A DNA stretch of 64,000 nt. Origin: Taxawa tesnikishii (nom. ined.). Its lineage: Eukaryota; Ascomycota; Dothideomycetes; Dothideales. The notes below the pieces were generated by a model. It was given only the letters and a program-made list of their open reading frames with translations. It was not told the DNA's origin and made no database searches. The translations under genes and the position numbers were made by a program. This document shows, in pieces, positions 56,420 to 64,000 of this stretch. Numbering within the stretch: the first letter of the stretch is position 1; every line of letters starts with the position of its first letter. Where the stretch lies: NCBI GenBank assembly GCA_030247885.1, contig JAPDRO010000002.1:1240001-1304000 (forward strand), in the 5' to 3' direction.

Positions 56420-57472
56420 TATAAAGGATGGATTTGCTGCTTTTGCTTGAGTCTTGATGGATCGCTTGGCTTCTCCTGCCGGCAGCCACAGTCAACAAAA
56501 ACGTTGTCAATCCTGGTGTCAATATCTTTGTGAATTGTGAGATTAACGTTCTCTTCCCACGTTCGGTCATAGGCGGCTGACAACTGCGCGTCCTATTCGC
56601 TCGCTCTGCTATACATGCGCAGTCGACCGGCGAGCTAGTACTATAATTGGTGATTGGCATGGGAATTCTCGTTGCTGGAACGTCTTGCCATCTTGTTTTG
56701 CTCTGCTGCCTTGCACACAGCATGAGATGTAGAGTAAACAGATTGCTGGGTCCAGTTGAAGGCTGTGTGAATCAGTCGGAAGAGGCTGGACATCTGTTTG
56801 TTCGACAGCCGCGCTTGCAAAGATCAATTCACCCGTCAAGGAAGGCGAATGCCCAGTCTTAGATGATCGTGAGCGGAAGACATTTGTGCTGCAGAAACGC
56901 GCGTGGAGGAACGTCCGCAGATTACAGGCTCCTCCACTAGCACCGGCGTATACGCACGCTCGCTTTTACGCTACTTTTCAAAGAAAGAAGTGTCGTTCCG
57001 GCGAGAGCGAAGCTGAAGCATGGAGTTGCGTCCGGAACGGAACGAAAGAAGGAGACGTGGCTGGCTGTCGTTGCTATCTCGAGGCTAGCGCATGCCAAGA
57101 AGATCACGGTTCTGCATCTCGGCCGGCAACGGACGGGCTGAGCCCCGCATTCAGCTCAGCCTGGGAACGGCTCGAGTCTGCTCTTTTTGTGAACATCCTA
57201 AGTTCTCAGACGCCATTATATATGCACCAGGGATCCGGTTGTAGCCAAGAATTACCTAATACTTTGGTGCTACACGTTCAAGCAATTGTAGTAAGCGACG
57301 ACAGATCCAAGTCAGGCCATGTTCGGAGACTGAAACATGTACGCATAGCAGCTCAGAAAGTGGAAGTGGAACTCGATTGTTGGATCCATGGAAGGGCCTG
57401 ACTCGCTTCTGTTGTGGGAGTGCCTGACCGGGATATTACAGTTGCTGTCCCTTTGCAGATTCTCAGCTGGCT
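56420..57472. other. Convergent spacer
   Basis: No supported gene between the cyanamide-hydratase-like gene and the small Zn2Cys6 gene. Confidence 0.5.
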
Positions 57473-58032
57473 TCAGTTTGCAACGAAAGCGTGGGCTGAT
57501 CTGGAACCGCCAGAAAGTGTAGTTGTACATGCGCATGGCGTCCATTTAGGCTGACACGTGCGCGCCGCGCGATGGGGTACATATGGACGGCTGTTGTCAG
57601 TATAGTCGTCTTCACGACAGCACATATTGCGGATGTCAAGGACCAAGTTGGCGATCGGGCCCGTCACATTCTCATATTCCGCATTTCTGGCTGTCAGCTC
57701 TTCGATCTCCTTTTGTCGCGTCCTCCAGCGGGTCGCGCCTTCGTCAACATCGTAGGCACATTGATGAGTCTTGTCAAGGCAGCGTCCGCATGCGGGACGA
57801 GCGGCATCACACTGCCTTTATCCTTAGCAACCCTAACATAGCTCTTGTATATAAACGGAGTGGACAGGCGGACCTTTACTCGAGCTTTACGGCAGGAAAG
57901 ACAGGCAGCGTGGACTTGTTGACGTGCTCCTTTCTTTTCGTTACGACGACAGGGTTGCCTGGGCTTCCGGCGGGCAGAAGCGGCAACGGATTGGTTCTGT
58001 ATTTTCGCTTCATCTGCTCTAGGATTAAGCAA
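57473..58032 (-). CDS. Very short Zn2Cys6 protein
   Basis: Exon 1 (57874-58032) and exon 2 (57473-57811), joined over a 62-base intron, give about 165 residues. The join completes the zinc cluster: HAACLSCRKARVK, then CDAARPACGRCLDKTHQC, with C-x2-C-x6-C-x6-C-x2-C-x6-C spacing, followed by the usual linker YDVDEGATRWRTQKEIEELT. After a further 70 residues without family character the frame ends. The 400-600 residue regulatory domain of ordinary C6 factors is missing. It may be a truncated gene, the 5' part of a gene broken by an unseen intron or indel, or a mini-regulator that competes for DNA. No downstream homologous sequence was seen between 56420 and 57472. Confidence 0.65.
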
Positions 58033-58695
58033 CAGCTACTTGTATGGAAGTAGGAGCGTACTTGGGGAACGGCAGAGCGTCGAGACTCGTCTCACCCTAA
58101 CATCCTTGGGCATGGCGGGGTGGGTGCATCCTCTCGGAGGGGGTCGATATCCCGAGCGAATCATTTGCTGAACATCGGAGAACACTCCGATGTACGAAAG
58201 ATGACCGACGTCACAAAGCATATTGCTCAAGACGGGCCAAGATCAAGAATGCACTATCTTATCAGATCCCTCGGATACCTCTGATTGACATGTACCATCA
58301 ACCGACTCGACACCGGAAGACGATGTGGCATGGAACCCCTAGGAATGATCGGAGCGCGGCGGGGTTTGTAAGGGGAATTCCATTATGCTACGATAACACC
58401 GTTAACACCCTTGAATGAGCCCACATATCATTGTGGAACCGCAAAAGAGTTCCGTCCCCGACTGCAGAGCACGCCCTTGACATCCACAAATACTCTGCAA
58501 CTGGGTGTCCATAGCGTGCTCTGGTCATTAGGTTGGGGTGCTACAAACGCCGTCAGAAACGCATCCGTCCCCCTATCTCCATCCAACGTGAAAAAGTCCG
58601 CAGTCTAGCATGCAATGGTGTACGAGCTGAGCCGGCGCTGCACTTCGGTCTGACCGCTCTCGCTGCGCCATGTCTTTCGTAAGGTGGCAACTCCT
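58033..58695. other. Spacer without a supported gene
   Basis: Promoter side of the short Zn2Cys6 gene and 3' side of ypt1; nothing recognised. Confidence 0.5.
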
Positions 58696-59673
58696 CTAGC
58701 AGCATCCACCAGCGCTTCCGCTCTGAACGCCCTGGCCGGTGCCGACCTGTACGGTGGGTTTGTTGTTGACGGTAGTGTTGCCCATGCGCTCCTTGATCTG
58801 CCGAGCCATGGTCAAGAAAGCCTGCTCAACATTGGAAGCATTCTTGGCGGAAGTCTCGAGGAACGGAATGCCCAGGCTGTCTGCGAACTCCTACAACCGC
58901 GCTGTTAGACTTCTTCAATCGTAGCTTGCATTACACCTTTTGTTGCTTGAAATTCGAGTAGGTTCGGCATACCTTGGCTACGGTGTACTCCACGACTTTC
59001 TTGTCTTCCATATCGCTCTTGTTACCAACGAGCAGCTTGTTGACGCCCTCGGTCGCGTACCGGTCAATCTCTTGCAACCACTGCTTGACATTGTTGAAGC
59101 TGTCCATGTCGGTGACGTCGTAGACGACGCAGATGCCGTGAGCGCCGCGGTAGTAGGAGGATGTGATGGTCCGGAAGCGTTCCTGGCCGGCTGTGTCCCA
59201 CTATAGTTGCCAGTCATCAGCTGTGTTTGCATGTTTCCGCGGGGAGAATATGTGCACGTACGATCTGAAGCTTTACGGTCTTGCCATCGAGCTCGATGGT
59301 TCGGATCTTCTGTAGTAATTGTCAACCGAATGGTTCTTTCCTTCGTGCAAGTCCCTCGGAAGATAACGTACGAAGTCAACGCCGATGGTCGAGATGTAGC
59401 TCTCGGTGTAGGTGTCATCGGCGAATCGCAGCAGCAGACAAGACTTTCCGACACCAGAGTCACCGATCAGGAGGAGCTTGAAGAGGTAGTCGTATCTAAA
59501 GCAAGACGTGAGCGAATAATTTCCAGGGGGCTTAAGGATACGAGCGCAAGTCGCAGCGCCGCTTCAGTCGCTGTGTGAACGGATGGACACACTCTACAGG
59601 AGCTAATGTTAGCGATTCGTGTTCGAAGTGAGGTAGTCGCTTGTTGCGATGCTACTTACTACTCTGGGTTCAT
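58696..59673 (-). CDS. YPT1: Rab1-type small GTPase Ypt1
   Basis: Five exons (59663-59673, 59372-59495, 59262-59309, 58973-59200, 58696-58890) give 201 residues. The first exon is only 11 bases (MNP plus two bases of the Glu codon). All G-box motifs are present: GDSGVGKS (P-loop), [18 protein letters not shown] (switch I/effector loop), [12 protein letters not shown] (switch II), NKSD and ETSAKN. It ends GSAGGCC for double geranylgeranylation. The effector loop and the [16 protein letters not shown] segment identify Rab1/Ypt1, which drives ER-to-Golgi transport and autophagy. Intron 1 (167 bases) is the longest and directly follows the start, as is common for this gene in moulds. Confidence 0.95.
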
Positions 59674-60372
59674 GTTGAGCGGTGGCTTTCTTGCGTGTAC
59701 TTAATTTCAGGGTGTTCGGTAGGGAGAGGGGGTTATCTGGGAACTACAACAGTAAGCAGAGTTCCAGTCCAGAGGATTTTATCGCGCGGCAGACGGTGGC
59801 AGGCAGAAGCGTACAGCAGGCAGATGATGGGTGGTGGTGGTGGTGGAGTTGGGTTTCTTTGGTTCAGTCGGCGATGTCACAGCCTCTAGCCAGCTGATGC
59901 CGTCGTGATGGCCCTCAGGGTTCGCCGCCATCACCACGGCATCTTCCGGCCTAGGGCTGGGGTAACACCTACTTTGAACGGCTGAGAGACCGTAATCAAA
60001 ACATCTATTGGTACACATAGAGAAAAAACAGATAACATCTGCAGAGACGGACGTCTCTCACGTATTCCAATGCGTTCATTCCGGTCAAAGCATCGCATAA
60101 CTGCGTTCCCACTGAACCAGAAATAGTGTGGTCTCCTGCTGGTTTCTGACTCTCTTCGACCTGTCACATGGGCGTGCGTCTCAGTGGTACTCCCACATAA
60201 CATGGCTTATGTGCAGTTTCGCTCCCGAATATTATAATAAACCATGATATGCAGGACTAGGAATGAGCCGTATCAATTTGGCTACAGTCATAACTCCCAC
60301 CCAGTGCTATGCAAACCTGCCCTACAGACCGACAAGGGAGTAGCCATTTTAGGTGCGCGGTCCACAATCTTA
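59674..60372. other. Spacer without a supported gene
   Basis: Contains the ypt1 promoter and leader (a CCACCA/GTGGTG run at about 59829-59846) and the 3' region of the WW gene. No gene recognised. Confidence 0.5.
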
Positions 60373-61655
60373 TCATCTCCACGCAGGAGGTGGAGGACCG
60401 CCATAGCCGCCGCCTCCTTGCTGCTGTCCGTATCCGCCTCCACCATATCCGCCCTGCGGAGGACCTCCGTGGTGTCCGCCAAATCCTCCTTCCGATCCTG
60501 GACCCCCATAGTGACCTTGGTTGTGCTGACCGTGCTCATGTGGTGGACCTCCGTACCCCCACCATACTGTTGTCCGCCTGGCTGACCATACCCACCTTGA
60601 TTGTGCTGACCATAGCCTCCCTGGGGACCGGGGAAACCGCCGCCGTGATGCTGGCCCTGTGGCGGGCCTTGATGATTTCCATAGCCGCCCTGTGATTGAC
60701 CGTATTGATCATGAGGCTGCCCGTACTGGCTTGGAGGTGGAGATTGGCCATAGCTCGGTGTGTGCGGTTGACTGCCGTACTGATTGTGAGGCTGAGACGG
60801 CTGTCCGTATTGGCTGTGCTGCTGAGAGCCTGACTGATAGGATGCGGGAGGTGCTTGACCCGTGTATGTGCTTCCCTGATTGTGTCCACCCGATGAGTAT
60901 CCGTAGTTGTTGCCGTGCTGCTGGTTCTGCGACAGGCGGTTATTACGAGGCGTCGTGTGAGCATAATTCGCGCCTTACAGAGTGCTTTCCACCAAGCAAG
61001 CCTCCAACTATGCCTCCTAGGCCACTACTGCTGCTGCTGCTGTGACCTTGAGAGCTACCGTGAGATCCACCTCCGAGCAGGTTCTGAGCCAATCCCATGA
61101 TTCCTGACTGGTGCTGCTGCTGTTGATTGTGGGGCTTGTTGCCGCCCATCAGAGCGTTCATTGCTACACTCTTTACTGAAGTCAGTCTGCGTTCTCGACT
61201 CGACAACCAGGAATGCGTTGCGTACACCCAGGCCACGCTCTCCTTCCTGGCCCTGCTCAGGATACGAGCCATTGTATCCTCTGTTGTCACCGTAGCCTTC
61301 GTTCTCTTGAGGCATTGCGAATGGGTTCTGTGACGGTGCTGGTGTGCTTCCAGGTGTTGGTACTGTGGGTGCAGCTGTTGTTGGAACTTCCCACGTCGAC
61401 ACTCCTGTGCTAATTTGAACAAAATAATACTTTCGTGATCTGAACAAGACTGGTTAGAGTGAATGTTGTAAAATGTAACAGCAGGTCGATACGTGCTTTG
61501 CGTCCCACTGCGCGATCCTAGGCTACGTCAGTGCCAAGGCCTTGGAAGGCTGTGCTCATGAATGACTGAGGGGACTGTTGGGAAACGTACCATCCCGTGG
61601 GCAGAGGGGGCGGCGCGCGATCAGGTCCAGCATCAGGCGTTGTTGGCTCAGCCAT
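60373..61655 (-). CDS. WW-domain protein with prion-like Gln/Gly/Tyr-rich tail, frame interrupted
   Basis: Exons 61591-61655, 61493-61517, 61226-61439, 60979-61170 and 60373-60926 give about 349 residues after two indel corrections. The WW domain is split over the first three exons: LPTGWIAQWDA, then SRKYYFVQISTGVSTWEVP, with both Trp present; such domains bind Pro-rich ligands. The middle has AMNALMGGNK and GLAQNLLGGG, and the last exon is a long Gln/Gly/Tyr/His-rich region (GQPSQPHNQYG, GGYGQHNQGGYGQ) ending YGGPPPPAWR. One frame change falls at a C5 run (60556-60560) lacking a base, another near 61498 (one A too many). Composition and plan recall yeast Wwm1. A condensate-forming adaptor is inferred. 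Confidence 0.82.
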
Positions 61656-62165
61656 GCTGAGCTGCTTTAATGGTTCGCGACCGCAACCGGGAGGATATGC
61701 TAGTGTAGTAGGGTAGGGTAGGGTACGCTAAAGATATGATCGAAGGGTTGGCAGCTGACGGAAGTGGAAAGCCTATGGGGTCACAGGACGCTTGAGTCGT
61801 AAAGTGTTAGGTGTTGAGCTTGGGATGGAAAATCGTTTAGAGCGACAACCCAAGAGAACGAAGTCGGACTTTGTTGTAACTGAGCTTGCTGTGACTTATG
61901 CATCCATGGCCGCATACTTCACTTGCCCTGATTGGGCAGTCTCGGATCGTATCATGTGAGGAAAAGAAGGTAATTCCAATTGCATCGCTAGGTAGAGAAA
62001 CCGGCAGTTTTGGGCTGCCACGCTGAACAAGACATGATCTTATGAGCATGATAATTTACGAAACCCCGAAGCCGTCCCTAAACCCAAAGGCTTCCTAAAC
62101 GCGCTTCCTGATGATGGCCGACTGCGCCTACAAACCCTTGATCATTACAGTAGTTTGCAAGACGT
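61656..62165. other. Spacer without a supported gene
   Basis: Promoter of the WW gene and 3' region of alpha-tubulin. A short GTAGG-type repeat lies at 61707-61724. Confidence 0.5.
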
Positions 62166-63832
62166 CTAGTACTCTGCCTCAGCGCCCTCCTCACCCTCCA
62201 CGGAGTCGGCGGCGACCTCCTCGTAATCACGCTCGAGGGCAGCCAGGTCCTCACGAGCCTCGGAGAACTCGCCCTCCTCCATACCTTCACCCACGTACCA
62301 GTGCACGAAGGCACGCTTGGAGTACATGAGGTCGAACTTGTGGTCGAGAGCAGACCAGGCCTCGGCGATGGCCGTGGTGTTGGACAGCATGCAGACGGCG
62401 CGGTTGACCTTTGCAAGGTCTCCGTTAGGCACCATCTGTGGTGGCTGGTAGCAAATACCGATCTTGAAACCAGTAGGGCACCAGTCAACGAACTGGATGG
62501 TGCGCTTGGTCTTGAGGGTAGCAACAGCGGCGTGGGTCTCCTTGGGCACAACATCACCACGGTAGAGCAGGCAGGTGGCCATGTACTTGCCGTTGCGGGG
62601 GTCACACTTGACCATCTGGTTATTTGGCTCGAAGCAGGACATGGAGATCTCCTGCACCGAGTTGGACTCGTGGGCGGACTTGGCAGCGGAGACAACTGGG
62701 GCGTATGCAACCAGGGGAAGTGGATACGGGGGTAGGGGACCAGGTTGGTCTGGAATTCGTTCAGATCGACGTTGAGGGAACCATCGAAACGCAGGGAGGC
62801 GGTGATGGAGGAAACAACCTGAGCGATCAGGCGGTTCAGGTTCTCGTAGCTGGGGCGCTCAATGCCGAGGTTGCGGCGGCAAATGTCGTAGATGGCCTCG
62901 TTGTCGACCATGAAGCTGCAGTCGGAGTGCTCCAGGGTGGTGTGAGTGGTCAGGATGGAGTTGTAGGGCTCAACAACGGAGGTGGCGTTCTGGGGAGCAG
63001 GGTAGACGCAGAATTCCAGCTTCGACTTCTTGCCATAGTCCACAGAGAGACGCTCCATCAGCAGAGCACCGAAACCGGAACCGGTACCACCACCGAAAGA
63101 GTGGAAGACCAGGAATCCCTGGAGACCAGCGCAGTTGTCGGCAACCCTGCGGACCTTGTCGAGAACCTGGTCGATCATCTCCTTTCCAACGGTGTAGTGA
63201 CCACGAGCATAGTTGTTAGAGGCATCCTCCTTGCCCGTGATCATGTTCTCGGGGTGGAAAAGGCTACGGTAGGTGCCGGTGCGGACCTCATCGACCACAT
63301 TGGGCTCGAGATCACAGTAGATGGTACGGGGAACGTACTTGCCGTTGCCTTGGTTGTGTTAGCTTTGGACTTCGATGAGCGGCGGGATTGTGTGTTGTAA
63401 AGATAGCGCATACCAGTCTCGGAGAAGAAGGTAGAGAAGCCGTGGTCGTCATTAGCGGCCTTGCGCTCTTCGGTAAGATATCCATCAGGCTGTTCGTATG
63501 TCAGTCCCACCCTGCATTGATGAATGCAATGGTTGTTTACATACCTGGATGCCGTGCTCGAGACAGTAGAGCTAGGCAGAAAATGTCAGTCGATTCTGTG
63601 CCCCTTGCTGCGCAGCCAGCAGCATCGTCCATGCTGGCTTTCAATTGTCGGATCCGTGGAGTGTAAGCTCACCTCCCAGCAGGAGTTGGCGATTTGGCAA
63701 CCAGCCTGGCCGACTGTACGCGTCTCATGTCAGTGTTTACTGCGTTCAGTGTGCTTCGCTTGAGGGGGCGGTCAAGGCGCGTTGAGCACAATCCGGGGCC
63801 AACGTACCGTTCAAGCTGATGATCTCACGCAT
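62166..63832 (-). CDS. tubA: Alpha-tubulin, frame interrupted
   Basis: Five exons (63808-63832, 63673-63713, 63545-63571, 63414-63489, 62166-63348) give 450 residues, exactly the family length. It begins [20 protein letters not shown] and has the GTP-binding [10 protein letters not shown] loop, the alpha-specific [11 protein letters not shown] and the acidic C-terminus [10 protein letters not shown] ending in Tyr. In the last exon the frame is lost at a G4 run (62714-62717): RIHFP should be followed by [19 protein letters not shown], and one missing C (coding strand) accounts for the break. The gene is essential, and sequence on both sides is almost perfectly conserved, so this is surely a base-calling error. 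Four early introns of 54-101 bases are typical of mould tubulins. Confidence 0.97.
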
Positions 63833-64000
63833 TTTGAACCGTTCCTAGCTGTGACGAAGCGTACGATGTATGTAAAACGAAGGTATAGGAAGTGATTGAA
63901 GGTGGACGGTTGGCGTGGCTGTCGAAACGGTGGTGGTGGCCTTGTCGAGAAGGAGAAAGCCCGCAGGTGCAGGTGCCAAAGTTATGGTGGGGACTCGCGC
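63833..64000. promoter_or_regulatory. Upstream region of alpha-tubulin
   Basis: The last 168 bases precede the tubulin start codon (leader and promoter); no specific element recognised. Confidence 0.4.

Noticed and set aside
62078-62624. Alternative-frame end of the tubulin gene with Pro/Ser/Thr-rich translation
   Set aside because: It is the shifted reading of the conserved tubulin C-terminus after the one-base break at 62714-62717, not a real protein end.
1-64000. tRNA, rRNA, CRISPR or riboswitch
   Set aside because: Scanning for B-box-like GGTTCGAATCC sequences and regular direct repeats with spacers gave nothing convincing.

Overview
This window is nuclear DNA of a filamentous ascomycete (Pezizomycotina). 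The evidence is many 47-120 bp GT-AG introns with CTAAC/CTGAC-like branch sites, a multi-intron alpha-tubulin, fungal-type regulators (two Zn2Cys6 proteins, two bHLH proteins), a DHA2-type MFS exporter, cyanamide hydratase and homogentisate dioxygenase. A Dothideomycete is my best guess, but it rests on general gene character rather than a diagnostic marker. I see no tRNA, rRNA, CRISPR array or intact transposon. About 28 genes are supported, separated by spacers that often reach 0.5-2.7 kb.

Layout: 1-9 kb holds a split chromodomain/AT-hook protein, a broken GMC oxidoreductase, an NTF2-like (Mtr2-type) protein and, divergent from it, mitochondrial methionyl-tRNA synthetase. 9-21 kb holds an MFS exporter, an orphan acidic protein, the Rab5 exchange factor Vps9 (with its CUE domain on a separate last exon), divergent from an asparagine-synthetase-domain protein, and a small membrane-anchored orphan. 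20.4-23.2 kb is a decaying stretch: a frame-broken O-methyltransferase, TA-rich non-coding DNA and a catalytically dead PLC-like relic. 24-35 kb is informational and housekeeping: Trm11, Lsm8, Erb1 (divergent from a Zn2Cys6 regulator), Rad10, and divergent from it Mediator subunit Med19. 35.8-41.2 kb holds two bHLH regulators, followed by a 2.7 kb gene-free stretch and then Sft2. 47.5-53.5 kb is metabolic: homogentisate dioxygenase, then a divergent RraA-like/PrpF-like pair and a degraded thioredoxin-reductase-like flavoprotein; this looks like an aromatic or organic-acid catabolic group. 54-64 kb holds a NADAR protein, cyanamide hydratase, a very short Zn2Cys6 protein, the GTPase Ypt1, a WW-domain protein with a prion-like tail, and alpha-tubulin.

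The most striking cross-cutting observation concerns sequence quality. At least nine otherwise well-conserved genes, including essential ones (alpha-tubulin, Lsm8) and Trm11 and HmgA, each lose frame exactly at a short homopolymer, usually with one C or G too few. This points to systematic homopolymer miscalls in the assembly rather than nine pseudogenes, and it means automatic gene models here will be wrong. The best biological lead is the RraA-like/PrpF-like divergent pair beside homogentisate dioxygenase. In bacteria these two families supply consecutive steps of gallate/protocatechuate meta-cleavage.
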